Shown in pieces: positions 23,966 through 36,064 of a DNA stretch of 64,000 bases. The notes under the pieces are model-generated. The model saw only the letters and a list, made by a program, of their open reading frames with translations. It made no database searches and had not been told where the DNA came from. The stretch is from Calliphora vicina (lineage: Eukaryota; Arthropoda; Insecta; Diptera; Calliphoridae): contig NC_088780.1 of the NCBI RefSeq assembly GCF_958450345.1, forward strand, positions 45,376,033-45,440,032, written 5' to 3'. A program made the position numbers and the translations under genes. Each line of letters begins with the position of its first letter. Positions within the stretch are counted from its first letter, which is position 1.

Positions 23966-25505
23966 TAAGCTTAAATATTTTAAATGAATTATGTACTTAA
24001 CGTTTTGTACTTAACTAAAGAACTTTCATCATAAAAGAGCGATCTTTGAATTTTTTAAAACATTAATGATATAAATATATTAACAACGTATTTGGTTCAG
24101 TGTATGTACACGAGCATGTTTAAAATATTAACATTAAAAACTTGTTGTTTCTTTTCTTTTTATAACAAAACATGAACTTTGAACATGACACGCCACTCAT
24201 TAAATTTTTAACAGACAGTTGAATTATGTACATATTTATGTATATAAGTGGTTATGTCTAGCATAAAATAGTAAATAATAGCCGGTTTAAACGATCTAAC
24301 TCAGCGAAAGAAATAGGTAACAATAACGATAAAAACTAAACTGCTTGTCAAATTGTTGAGTTTTTTACATTTTCAAAATATAAAGAGAGTCATAGCAATA
24401 TTTGGATCTTTAATTATGTCTGGCACATGTATGGCACAAATTATTTATCTATTTAAAACGCTAAGTGTAGACTAATTGAAACATTAGGCTGTTTAAAAAT
24501 AACACCATTTATCATTACATTAAATTTTTTCATAGATTTATTTATTTTAAGTTATATATTTGATATAACTATATATAGTTATCGTCGAATGCTGTCACAA
24601 AAGCTATTTAATTGTTTTTCTTTATTAAGTCACTCTAGGGTTAAGATAATTAATTAACAAATATGTACAATATATTTTAAATACCGACGAATAGATAGGT
24701 TTTTATATTGTTTTGTTGACACACATTTAATGAAATTCTGCACAGTCATCACAACAAAATTTGGATATAAGTTTAAAATTATTTTTAAATTTTTGTTGCA
24801 GTCAAAATTAACCAACACACTATGTGCCCATTTCCCATTTTTACGGCAAAAATTCAAATGTTCAACTTTCGCTTTTTAATAACAGAAATTTACGGTTCAA
24901 TTCCTAACACTTCGATGACATAAATGCCAAAAATGTATTCCAATTGGCCAATCAGTTTATATGTAAACAGCAGTGAAAATTAACATTTGTTAAATAAAGT
25001 TTTCAAGCTGAATTACATATAACTAAGATTTTACCAAAAAAAAACTTTAAATATTTTACTAAATGTTTATATTATGTGTAAAATTTCGTGTTTTTATTAG
25101 TAATGTTTTTGTGAAGTTATGAAAAAGTTGTTTGTCTTCTGTAGTATAGACCTTACGTTGCCTGCATTTGCCCAAGGAATGATACATATGCGGTTATTTG
25201 TGGGAAGGTCAGGCTTCATTCCATACTCAAATATTTTGCAACTACTTGCACCGAAGAAAATAATTTTCTTTTTTCTAGAAACATACTAAAATTTTTTGTA
25301 ACTACTTTTACCGAAGTATGAGAACTTAATGTAGCAGGTTTTATAACGATAGCGAATGTCAAAGCCATACACAATTGCTTACCTAAAATTTACTTATAGC
25401 TGAGCCCCAAGAAAACGCCAAACAAATGAAGAAATGCTATTTGTATATAGAGCTATGAGAATATAAATTGAATTTTTTTGGGAAAATTGTTGGTGATTTG
25501 GAGGG
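23966..25505. other. Intergenic, nothing recognised
   Basis: AT-rich, with no repeat ends or coding sequence identified. Confidence 0.35.
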
Positions 25506-25514
25506 GGGTTATAA

Positions 25515-26082
25515 GAAAACCTACACCACCATAGTGGGGAGGGTATTATGCGTTTGTGCAGATGTTTGTAACACCCAAAAATATTAGTCTAACACCCACC
25601 TTAAAGTATACGGATCAACTTAGAATCACTTTCTGAGTCGACTAATCGATGTAAGTCCGTCCGTCTGGTTGGCTGGTCGGCTGGCTGGTTGGCTGTCCAT
25701 GTAAACCTTGTGCGCAGAGTACAGGTCGCAATTTTGAAGATATTTCGATCAAGTTTGGTACATATTATTTTTTCGGCCCAAGGACCAAGCCTATTGAAAC
25801 TGGCTCAAATCGGTCCATTATTTCACCTATCCCCCATACAAATGTCCTCCCGAAATTGGACTTTATCGGTCATAAATGTTTAATTTATATATGTATCTCC
25901 ACAAATTCCGCTCCAAATAAGTTTTATATATTCAAAATTCATGTTGCTGAACGGTCCATAATTGGTCATAGCCCCTATATAATTCCCACTTCCGAAAATC
26001 ACTCAAAAATATAAATTATTGAAATTTTAAAAGAAAAATGTTTTTGCTCTTTTACTTAGTGTAAGGTATTATACTTACTTAT
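25515..26082 (+). repeat. GTGTAGGGTAT/CAAGTAAG interspersed repeat, copy A
   Basis: Runs from the right end (ACCTACACCACCATAGTGGG) through TTTGTAACACCCAAAAATAT, a CTGGTTGGCTG-rich segment and CTCCACAAATTCCGCTCCAA, to the left-end sequence TATTATACTTACTTATTT. The same sequence lies inverted at 28984-30738 and again at 37208-38703. The left-end hairpin is deleted in this copy. A 64-codon frame here is not a gene. Confidence 0.8.
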
Positions 26083-26314
26083 TTAAAATGGTATTTGTGG
26101 AAAGTGCTATGATAATATAGATTGAAATCTTACTTGAAAATGTTTGGTGAATTGGTGGGAGGGGTTATCCCTTTTCTGACAATTATTACCAATTTTTTTT
26201 TAAATGCTTATTTTAGCAAAAGAGCTCTCTATACAAAGTTTTATGATGCTAGATCCCTTGGAAATAATTTTTGCCGCAATTTTGGCTTTTGGACACATAG
26301 TGCAACATTTTCAT

Positions 26315-27450
26315 ACATTTTTCAACAAGATCGGTCAAGAACTCTTGAAGTTAGGGGGGTTAAATTTTGACATTTTGGCCAAGCATGAGATTTTTCTCAT
26401 CCATGTAACTTATTACATATTTTTCTTAGCAAAATGTGTCCCAAATAGTTTAGATAGCTAGTTTATATAATTTAAATATAATTTTTTTTTTTCGAAAGAT
26501 TGAAGTTTCGAAAAATAAACAATTTATATTTTTTTCCGAAATCAAAAACTTTTTTGATTTTTTTTTTCAAAATGGGCCCTTTTTTCTTAAAATATAGCTT
26601 AGATATTTTCCTTGAGGACCTATTTGGGCATTTAGTGGGATGAGAGTTCGATAAACATGTTTTGTAACTCAAAACATGCAATTTTTGACTTTTTTTGCAA
26701 AATCAAAAACTATCTAGACTTTTTTAACAGAAAGCTCAGATATTTTCCTTGAAGACCTATTTAGTCGCTTAAAATATAGCTTAGATATTTTCCTTGAGGA
26801 CCTATTTGGGCACTTAGTGGGATGAGAGTTCGATAAAAATGTTTTGTAACTCAAAACATGCAATTTTTGACTTTTTTTGCAAAATCAAAAACTATCTAGA
26901 CTTTTTTAACAGAAAGCTCAGATATTTTCCTTGAAGACCTATTTAGTCGCTTAGTGGGATGCGAGTGGGATATCTATCAAATTAAATGTTTTGTAATTCA
27001 AAATATGCAATTTTTTACTCTTTTTTTGCAAAATCTTTTTTTTTTAAAAATGGCCCTTTTTTTAAATTTTTTTTTTGCTCAAAAGAAAATCTGGGTCTAT
27101 TCCTTTAAGAATATTCCTATTCCTTATAGCTAAATAAATGTTTTGTAACTCAAGATATACAATTTTTGATTTCTTTTTGGCACTTTTTTCTAAAATGCGC
27201 CCTCTTTTTAAATTTTTTTTTACTCAAATGAAAGCTTAGGTCCATTCCTATAAGAGCTTTTTGGTCTCTTATTGGGATGCGAGTGGGATAGCATCAAAAT
27301 GTTTTAACACAAAAATTGTATGTCTTGAGTCTAATTCCGTGAGTTCTTGACCGATGTTGTTGAAAAATTGTGTCTGAATTACTATCCAATAGGTATAACC
27401 TTGGTGCAAATTTCATGCCGATCGGAAGACATCGGGAAATCCCCCATATA
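26315..27450. mobile_element. Inverted-repeat composite element, copy iv
   Basis: The left terminal block starts inside the arm (TTTTTCAACAAGATCGGTCA at about 26315). The internal array is inverted relative to copy iii. The right block (27330-27450) ends AAATCCCCCATATA. Within the array, 26587-26768 and 26769-26950 are near-identical direct duplicates, so the array has expanded recently. Confidence 0.75.
26580..27310 (-). repeat. ~170-bp tandem array, reverse orientation
   Basis: Four to five monomers carry the complement of GAGTTACAAAAT (at about 26664, 26849, 26994 and 27136) and of CCCACTCGCATCCCACTAAG. Spacing is 142-185 bases. Confidence 0.8.
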
Positions 27451-27537
27451 CAAAATGGAATTTTTATATCAATCAATAAATTTTTAGGTATATATCTAGT
27501 CACATATAATTAGTATTATGTATATGAATGTAAATTT

Positions 27538-28180
27538 GGGCGGGTCGATTTTTAAACTTTTCACAAGGAACCATTCTGATGTTCCATATTTTGACCCAAA
27601 TGTCAAATTTTGAAAAATCTCACTTTGACCCATTAAAGTGCCACTATTGAATCTAAATGTATGACCGACCCCGACTAACTTTGGAGGGCCGACCCACCCA
27701 TGTTAGTGACACAACCCCTGGGGGGTCCCCATACAAAAATTTCAAAAAATAAAAATTTTTTAAACTTTACATGATGTATGAATTGTGTATAAATTTTGTT
27801 TATAGAGCGTATGATAAATATAAATGTGATGTAGGTAATAAATAATATTAATCATGCGTCTATGAGAATCAGCATAGTTTTATTTTTAAGATTTAGTTTA
27901 AACTTTAAACCAACATAACTTTTGCTCGCAATGAGGGAAATGATTAACATGGATAGTTTTAGCATATTTAAGTAGCGGAGTATTCAACAATCACAAAATG
28001 ACGTTCGTCTCATAATAAACAAATTTGGAAAAATGTGCTTAGTAAAATTTTCCAATTTTTTTTGGAAATTTGACCTTTGGGTCAAAATAAGAAACATAGG
28101 AGTTCATTTTAGAGGTATGGTTCCTTGGGCAAAGTTTCTTATTTTGATCCCTAGAATACGATTTTCCTTGTCACTTAGGC
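27538..28180. repeat. Inverted-repeat element, GGGCGGGTCGATTT end
   Basis: The left part (GGCGGGTCGATTT, AAGGAACCAT, TTTGACCCAAATGTCAAATT) recurs inverted near 28050-28140 (AATTTGACCTTTGGGTCAAA, ATGGTTCCTTGGG). The left end resembles the small element at 35511. The exact right end and target duplication are unresolved. Confidence 0.55.
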
Positions 28181-28983
28181 GATTGTTGTGCATCCTTACA
28201 AATCCTTACCTTAATATACATATACGTACACAAAATAATTTATTTTAACGCAAATTTTAATATAAAATTTTAACATTTAGTAAGGCAAACAAAATAGCTA
28301 ATATTTGTATAACTTGTGTTTAACTAATTTTTTATTTTATTATACGTTTCACTGCATTTATAAACTGTGATACGAATATCAATTATTTAAGTGCAATTAT
28401 AATATTCTATGAACAAGTAATTTTATAAAATATGTTAATTTATGTATATTGACAAATATATTACTTTAGCATCTAATAGGAAAATGAGGAAAGGCCAGAA
28501 TGTAGTTGGCGGATTTATTTTAATTTAAAAAAGCTTAATTTAATCTTTAAGACGTAATTTGTATGGAGAAAAAATAAGGTATTCCCAACTGATATGAAAG
28601 TTTATTTTGTTTCAGAAGACCATTTCTCAAAATGCTTGTCCTGTGTTGAGTATTTGGTAAGATGTATTAAATAACGAAAAAAAGTGCCATTTGAAGTATT
28701 TTATGATTTTGTTCATAATTCCCGCAAAGTAAACGTATGAAAGGTCGTCGAGAGGCACTTTCAAGGCTGTATAGAAAATGTTCGCGTAGATTTTCCTCAA
28801 TTGACAAAGCTTAATGTGTATTCCTAAAAATGTCATAAGTCTTATAAGTATATGCAGACTTACAGCCTATGTTTATAAAATTATATCGGGATCCACAAAA
28901 TCTGGACGTTCGGATTAAGAAAGCTGGATTATCAGAAAATACTGGACATTTAAAAAATAAATTAACAAATAAACAATATTTAT

Positions 28984-30738
28984 TAAAACAAGTAAGAAAG
29001 TATGGTCAGTCAAGCCCGACCATATAATACCCTACACTAAGTAAAACAGCAAAAACATTTTTCTTTTAAAATTTCAATATTATATATAAAAAGAAGTGTA
29101 CATTTTGATGTCACCACTAACTGCGAAAACTGGTCGACCGATTTCAACCAAAATTTCAGGGTACGTTGTGGATGGTCTGTAGATGGTTTATGTTGAGTTT
29201 GCACGAAATCGGCATAGTGGTTCCGGAGATATGGCTGGAACGATTTTTATCAAATTTTCAGTGAATCTTCAGGGGAGGGGCATGGTAAAATCAAATTTTT
29301 ACACTATACCGCTAATGATTTCAAGGTCAGTAATTGTGGCCAAACTTTTTTAAATAAAAAAAAAGTAAAAAAAAAATCCAAAAAAAAAAATTGTCAAAAA
29401 ATTATTCTTATTTTTTCATTCGAGAAATAAATGCTTTTTTTCATTCCCAACGATCAAACAATGCTAATTTTAATTTCGTTGCTTAACATCATTCTAAAAA
29501 TTTGAATTCACAGTGGTGTACTCTGAAGCGAATGATTTGGTGTAACATGTCCGGTACATACCAAATTCATATAATAATTTCATATCGTTCGATAAAACAA
29601 GAAGGCCGCTGTTAACATTGTACTATAAAAGTGCTTTTATATTTATCAACCGATGATAAACAAAATTTCCGAAAGTACAACTAATATAGTAAACAACGTC
29701 GACAAATCAGATTTCGTTCCCGCCGAACTTCTGCCAAATGCAAATGAATATTCAATCCTTTGTCGTCAAGGTATTCACAAGTCTTACAACCAACTACAAA
29801 AATTCGGATTGGCTGTGAGAACGTGCAATTTTGCGAAGACGTAATGATTTCACGCATACCAAAGATTTCCAACGATAAAGCATAAGGCCAATCGTTGACT
29901 ATTGCTGGCTTACATTTTGAAAATTCATGTTTTGTATGTGGTTTGCTCCCGAGTAAATAAAAAAAAGAAACGTATATCCCCTGTCCTTAAGATGAATTCA
30001 TAAATATAATATCCCATTTTCCTTAAATACATCCGTTTCTTTTTCTTAATAGCATGCCACTGTACTTATAGATATCTGCTACAACTTTGTCAAATGACCA
30101 CCTCAGTGTTTCGGGTGCGATGTCAGGTCGGGGGAGTCCGTGCTTTTTTTGTCCGACACTGTATATTCAAATCGAGATGCAATATAAAACAGAATTATTG
30201 TAAGGACCAGCAACGCGGACCGGGTTCAGCTAGTAATTTATATTTTTGAGTGATTTTCGGAAGTGGGCCTTATATGGGAGCTATGACCAATTATGGACCG
30301 ATCGTAAAAAAATTTGGTGACATGAATTTTGTATATATAAAACTTATTTGGAGCGGAATTTGTGGAGATACATATATAAATTAAACATTTATGACCGATA
30401 AAGACCAATTTCGGAAGGACATTTGTATGGGGGCTAGGTGAAATTATGAACCGAATTTAGCCAGTTTCAATAGGCTTGGTCCTTGGACCGAAAAAATAAT
30501 ATGTACCAAATTTTATCGAAATATCTTCAAAATTGCTACCTGTACACTGTGCACAAAGTTTACATGAACAGCCAGCCAGCCGACCAGCCAGACGGACGTA
30601 CGGGCATCGTTTAATCGACTCAGAAAGTGATTCTGAGTCGATCGGTATACTTTAAGGTGTGTTAGACTAATATTTTTGGGCGTTACAAACATCTGCACAA
30701 ACGCATAATACCCCCCCCCCCCACTATGGTGGTGTAGG
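28984..30738 (-). repeat. GTGTAGGGTAT/CAAGTAAG interspersed repeat, copy B (interrupted)
   Basis: The left end is ACAAGTAAGAAAG, then a hairpin (ATGGTC at 29002, GACCAT at 29018) and TATAATACCC. The right part, 30234-30738, is the inverted counterpart of copy A, ending at GGTGGTGTAGGGTATA. The middle is displaced by the Helitron-like insertion at 29078-30233. Confidence 0.8.
29078..30233 (+). mobile_element. Helitron-like non-autonomous insertion
   Basis: Comparison with the uninterrupted sequence at about 25990-26030 (inverted) shows a clean insertion between A and T with no target duplication. The 3' end reads GGACCGGGTTCAGCTAG followed by host T, fitting the CTRR|T Helitron terminus. The 5' end TATTATATATAAAAAG resembles the usual TCTATATATAAAA-type start but lacks the canonical TC. 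An internal 63-codon frame (29653-29844) is not recognised. The CACAGTGGTGTAC and GCCACTG sequences at about 29510 and 30056 may mark another nested element. Confidence 0.6.
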
Positions 30739-30774
30739 GTATAAAGACGGCCTGTCGAATAATCGAAACCGGTC

Positions 30775-31255
30775 TCATTAATCCAAATATGGCCAAAAAA
30801 ATAGTTTTTCTCGAAAATCTCAAAATTTAAATCGCAGGTACGGAAAAACTATAGGAGGTATTTTCATATTTTTTTCATATTTTTATTCCCTATTATGTTC
30901 TCAATAAATCCCAATGTGATGATCAGAAAATTTTGAAATTTGTTTAACAAAATTTTTAAAAATTTGAAATTGGAGTTTTGAAACTGCCTTTAAAAAAATT
31001 TAATTTAGTTTGTCATACCTGCGAATAGGTTAACGGTATCCTACGAAGACAAAAACTCATATACAAGTAAATATGGATATATTTTAAGTAAAAATGTACT
31101 TTTATTTTAATATTTCTAAAAATATGTTAATTTTGTTTCTACATTTTTTGTTCTAGTGGCCTGAGAGACGTTAATGGACGTTAAAAATGTTTACAAAAAC
31201 TGAAAAAATTTCATTTTTTCCCCTTGTAAATGCACCTCAAAACTTCAGCATCGTT
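30775..31255 (-). repeat. Fragment of the 1.1-kb hAT family
   Basis: Matches the interior of 49738-50872 inverted (ATATGGCCAAAAAAATAGTT, GAATAGGTTAACGGTATCCT, CCCCTTGTAAATGCACCTCA). The termini are missing. Confidence 0.7.
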
Positions 31256-31583
31256 GCGGCACCAGTTAGCGTTATCATATCATCCTAATATTTTACACAA
31301 CATGTTTCTACAATACATAGAACCATTCTAGAGGGGGGGACGGTCAAAATTCGCAATTTTATTTTTTTTGGAGCACTCTAATGTGTATATGTACATTAGG
31401 GCTATAACTTTTTTACATTTTTTGCAAATATCAAAATGGCCATAGCATAGTCGAATACACCATTGAAAGTTATTTAAAAAAAAGTTTTACTTTTTCGCAG
31501 TTATCAAAATAGTACACTCACAAAACGCGGTTTTTTATTTTTTTTATCCAAAAAGGCAAATAGTTTTTTTTATAAATATATCA

Positions 31584-32632
31584 ACCTGGCTACACCCAGA
31601 GAAAAAATGAACACATCCGTGTACGATTTGACACCATTCGGTGTCAATAGTGTATCAACCCCGTATGTGCACAAATTGTACACGAACGGTGTCAATTTGA
31701 CAACGAAAATATGACACCATTCAGTTGCCGAATTGACACCATCCGTTGTCGATTTGACACCGTTCGTGTACGATTTGACACCAGACCGTTGTCAATTTGA
31801 TACCGCACCGTTGTCAATTTGAAACCATATGTTGTGGATTTGATACCGTTCGTGTACGATTTGGTAATTGAAATAAATAATAATTCCTTTATGTTTTACA
31901 TTTATTTTTAAATACAATACGAATAAATACTTAAATATAAAATACATATAAATTTCATGTTTAAATGTGGCAAAACATTGGTGGCAATTGTCGGAGTTCC
32001 TGTATGTGAAATTTCAAATAGCATCCCTAATTGTGGCACTGCATCCACAGGTCATCATTCTAAAAAATAAAACAAATACTTATTGTATTCTACATTGCTG
32101 ATAATTATATATAGCTCTACTTTCCTTTTAAATGTACAAAAACTGTATGTTTATTGTTTCCAGGAATTTTTGGAGTTGTATGTCGTCAGTGGATTCGGTG
32201 ATCTTCTCTTTTCTTGCACTGTCTGGATCTTCATCTGCATCATCACAAATTCACTATTAAACACAATTACACTTTCTTTTATACATATTTTCATTTTTAA
32301 ATATTTCCACTTTTTTAATGTAAATAAAATTTAAAACTCACTTATAAAAACAAAGCAGAGCAAAAAGTTTCGCCGCAATACTTTGACAATAACTTGACAG
32401 CAACTCACGTTGAGATTCGTCGGCGATTAATTTAACAACATTGCGTTGTCGATTCGTACCCATTTGTTTACAAATTGTAAACGTACGGTGTCGAAAAAAA
32501 AGTGACACCGTATGGTGCCAAAATGACACCAACCGTTGTGGATTTTGCAACGTCATTTTTCCCTCAGTGTAGTCGATAGTGTGCTGGACTATTAATCTGA
32601 GGGTTGCGGGTTCGATTCCCGCTAGAGACTCT
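31584..32632 (+). other. tRNA-like (SINE-type) sequence split by the MITE
   Basis: Removing 31593-32569 plus one TA copy joins CCTGGCTA to GTCGATAGTGTGCTGGAC, an A-box-like D-arm. An anticodon-type loop (CTATTAA, anticodon position ATT) and a perfect T-arm (GCGGG, loop TTCGATT, CCCGC) with B-box GGTTCGATTCC follow. The acceptor stem does not pair, so this is a tRNA-derived SINE head or dead tRNA and not a functional gene. Confidence 0.65.
31593..32569. mobile_element. MITE with TA duplication and GTGTCAATTTGACA-type subterminal repeats
   Basis: The ends are CACCCAGAGAAAAAATGA and, inverted, CACTGAGGGAAAAATGACG, with TA on each side (31591-31592 and 32570-32571). Short motifs (GACACCGTTCGTGTACGATT, ACCGTTGTCAATTTGA) repeat many times near the left end and again near the right end, as in MITEs mobilised by a Tc1/mariner transposase. 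Frames inside are accidental. Confidence 0.82.
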
Positions 32633-32897
32633 GGGTGTAACTGCAGACAAGCAAAACGCTTCGCAGTTTGTGTTTGTTTTTAAAAAAAAAATTTGCGGTA
32701 GCCAGAGAAAAAAAGTTGTGTTACTATAAAAAAACAAAAAAAGTAATAAAAATTTTACAAAATTTGACTTTAAAAAATCATTTTTGTGAGTGAGGTTTTA
32801 TTCCAAAATGACCCGAAAAACATTTTATCATAAATAGCACAACATTTGCAATCGCGTGTTGCTAGGGCCAAAATTTGTTTATAGCCCTAATGTACAT

Positions 32898-33690
32898 ATT
32901 TACTACTTTAATCATCTAATAGGATGAGGAAAACCGAAACAGTTAAAGTGTTTCGGGTTTGGAATACTGAAATTTCGAAACAAATATTCGTAAATTTTTG
33001 AATTCATTCTTTTAATTTTTAGTAAAAAATTTGCTTCATATTTTGTCGTTTGTTTCACGGATGCTGCAAGAATCGCTATATATTTGTCCTTTATCTATTT
33101 CTTTAGATATTTGAAATAGAATTTTTAAAAAATGGTGATTACCTTTTGAATACAATACATTTAAAACAGCGAAAATATTTCACTGGACAAAATCAAAATT
33201 TTTACCAGAAATTAAATTTTTAGACAAAATAATTAAATTTAAAAAAAAAATGTTCACCAAAAACACAATTCTTTGCACAATTTTAGGAATTTTGGCATCG
33301 AATTTTTAGTGCACATTTTAGCTTTTTTTTTATAGCATATTTTTGAGTATTCAATATTCCTTTATTTTTGTTGCATATTTCCTATCTTTTCATTACTTTG
33401 TGTTCCTAATATTATTTTATTATGTGCATAGTAATTTTTTATTTCTATATTTTACTATTTTGTTCAGGTCCATTACTTATCTTCATGAATTTTCGTTGAC
33501 TTATGGGAGCTTAATTTTCTTATATTTGAATTTAATTAAAAATATACACACACAAATATCAACAATTAACAAATAAGTTGTAAAAAATACGTAAAAAAAT
33601 TAAAAGAAAATTAAAAAATTGTATCTTATTATGAGCAACTGGTTAAGTCGTTAAGTAAACAAAAACTTAAGGTTGCTTGAGACAGCTACT
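32898..33690. other. Intergenic, nothing recognised
   Basis: Low-complexity A/T sequence. A 77-codon hydrophobic frame (33343-33576) is dominated by F, Y, L and I, as expected from T-rich DNA. Confidence 0.35.
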
Positions 33691-34000
33691 ACTAATTACT
33701 AAAAAAAAGTTTGAAGTATTATATAGCTTAAAATTGAATTTATCAATTGATTAAGATTGTCTAAGAAATTCTAGGGAAATCAAAAACAAAGATTTAGTTT
33801 GAAAAGTTGAAAACTTAATTAAGTAAACACTAGTGCCATATTCATTAAAATCGAAATTTAATCATATGATAATCAATTTAAATTTATATTTTATTTATTT
33901 TTTTAATAAAGCTTCGAAATTAAGCCAAAACTAACTATTGCATATTTTTTATATTTTAAGAGCATATTTTTTGTTTTTAAGTGCATATGACCTGTTCATT
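33690..34000 (+). repeat. AT-rich dispersed repeat, inverted copy of 53100-53530
   Basis: Shares AAAAGTTTGAAGTATTA, TCAATTGATTAAGATTGTCT and a TTAAGTAAACAC stretch with the reverse strand of 53330-53530, both followed by GCATATTTTT-type tails. Confidence 0.6.
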
Positions 34001-34289
34001 AATCTGAAGAAGTCAATTATTTAAATAAAACAACTTAACACTTCTTATTATAATTAGGTCCACGCTTTCCTACTTAATAAAACATAAAAAACTAATTTAT
34101 AAATCTAAAATATTTTACCCTATTCAGCAAATCCTAATGAATCGAAACAAATGTACCAGTTAAACATTATTAAACAAAAAAAAAGATTTTTAGAAAAAGT
34201 GGTATGTACGACCTTATATTTATCAATGCTTTATATGTAGACGACTTTAATTTTTTGAATACTTCACTTCTAAAATACACTAAGGGAAA

Positions 34290-35235
34290 TCCCAATGAAA
34301 TAAATACCAATAGAAAAGAAATAATTCCCAATCCGAAGCAATTTATTTATGTAATCTAAAAAAAGGAACTACAAAAGTGAAATTATTCTTCGCTTACCAA
34401 ACATTTTTTGCATTGCGGGCCTATAGCGTAGCGCAAAGTTTTACTCCTCTGCGGTGTATCAAAAACTGGCTTCGCTCAGAAAAGTATTTTGCATTGCCGG
34501 CCTTCGGCCGTACGCTAAGGTTTTCTCCTCTGAGATGTATCAAAAACTGGTTTCGCTCAGAAAAGTTTTTTGCATTGCCGGCCTTCGGCCGGGCGCTAAG
34601 GTTTTCTCCTCCGGGGTGTATCAAAATCTGGCTTCGCTCAGAAAAGATTTCTTTCATTGCAGAAAGGTTTTATAATATTTCAGAAAACCGATTTTCATTT
34701 CGCACCAGATTAAGAAATCGTTGCGACCTAACAAAGGCCGACGATGTAAAAAGAATCTTTTCTGAGCGAAGCCAGTTTTTGATACACTCCAGAGGAGAAA
34801 ACCTTTGCGACCGGCCGAAGGCCTGCAATGCAAAAATCTATTCTGAGCGAAGCCAGTTTTTGATACACCCCAGAGGAGAAAACCTTAGCGCATGGCCGAA
34901 GGCCGGCAATGCAAAAAACTTTTCTGACTGAAGCCAGTTTTTGATATTTATGGGTTCTGCTTTTGCAAAGTAGAACCCAACAAAAATTAAATAACTCCCA
35001 ATACAGTGAAATAACTCCTAATTCCCAAAATAAAATGAAATAAAAACCCAACAAAAATTTCATTGGGAGTTATTGCATTATGAAATAACTCCCAACAAAA
35101 AATTATGAAAAAACTCCCTATGCGTTAGGAGTTGTTTCATAATGAAATAAGTCCTAAGTTGTATGAAAAATTTGTTGGGTGTTATTTAATTTTTTCGTGG
35201 GGAGTTATTTCATTTGTTAGTTATTTCACGGTACC
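34290..35235. mobile_element. Fold-back element with GGCCG-rich inverted modules, copy 2
   Basis: The same entry sequence as copy 1 (AATTCCCAATCCGAAGCAAT) precedes three forward ~85-base modules (34400-34660) and three inverted ones (34735-34950). The right end is TTATTTCACGGTACC, the inverse of the GGTACTGTGAAATA left end of copy 1. The modules keep an open frame on both strands, so frames of 184 and 111 codons with IKNWLRSEKFFALPAFGRA repeats appear; these are repeat artefacts. Confidence 0.8.
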
Positions 35236-35510
35236 TTTTTTTTATCATCTTCGTTTGGAATTGTCAAGGCTCCGCATGGTAAAGTTACGCCTTGGCGAAA
35301 TTAGTGTTCACAACCACAATAGTTGTAACATACAACGTACAGCATAAAACTATGTTGTGAATTGGACAAATAAATCAATAATTCTCAACTTTAAATTAAT
35401 ATTTTTTCATATTGAAATAAAAAACTTCAACATTACTAGACTTTCGTTAATGTTTCATATTGATTCAATTTCAATTTCTCTGGGTGTAACCATTTAAAAG
35501 TATAAACATT

Positions 35511-35758
35511 TGGGTTGGTCGATTTTTTTCATGAAAAATCGTATAGCTGAAACGCATTCTATGGAAAATTCTAAGAAATTTTCCGCAAGAAACCATAGGC
35601 CTAAAATCAAATTGGATAAAAGAGGAAATGCACAAGATAGGATTTGATTTTAGACATATTGGTTTCATGAGGAAATTTTCTTAGTATTTTCCGTAGATTG
35701 CGTTTCTGCTATAAGATTTTTTACTTTTTGATCCTCCATACAAATCGACCCGGCCTAA
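35511..35758. mobile_element. Small inverted-repeat MITE (248 bp)
   Basis: The arms (TGGGTTGGTCGATTT and, inverted, TTAGGCCGGGTCGATTT) continue imperfectly for about 80 bases. The 8-base TAAACATT flanks both sides (35503-35510 and 35759-35766), suggesting a hAT-type insertion. Confidence 0.7.
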
Positions 35759-36064
35759 TAAACATTTATTCGTCATTTGTAAGCATATCATATAATTATT
35801 TTTCGTAATATTTTTGGTCAAATGTATGAAAAATAAATTAAAAATTATATATGCATTATCCAATTAAATTTTGAGAATAGCATATAAATATTGTTTTAAA
35901 TCCATAATTGTTGCCTTTTTATCGATAAAAAAGTTTTATACTAATAATATAACTAAACAAGCGACAATTAAATAATCACACAAATGTTAATACGGTACAA
36001 CCAAATTATAATAATATTTATAATAATAATGACAAACAAACAATTAATTAAAATTAGAAATAAA

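Larger units (their letters stand above)
31397..32889. mobile_element. hAT-type element containing a nested tRNA-like sequence and MITE
   Basis: The ends are TAGGGCTATAA and, inverted, TAGGGCTATAA, flanked by the perfect 8-base duplication ATGTACAT (31389-31396 and 32890-32897). Without the nested MITE the element would be about 515 bp. No transposase is present. Confidence 0.85.

Noticed and set aside
29653..29844. 63-codon frame as a small gene or transposase piece
   Set aside because: No recognised family. It lies inside a Helitron-like insertion. Possible CAGTGG ends at about 29512 and 30062 lack matching target duplications.
32579..32632. Functional tRNA gene (anticodon ATT)
   Set aside because: The acceptor stem cannot pair and the D-arm is split by a MITE; at best a tRNA-derived SINE head.
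34377..34931. 184-codon frame with repeated IKNWLRSEKFFALPAFGRA units as a repeat protein
   Set aside because: The units come from fold-back DNA modules that are equally open on the opposite strand and reappear, broken, at 6400-6830. No start context or domain supports a protein.
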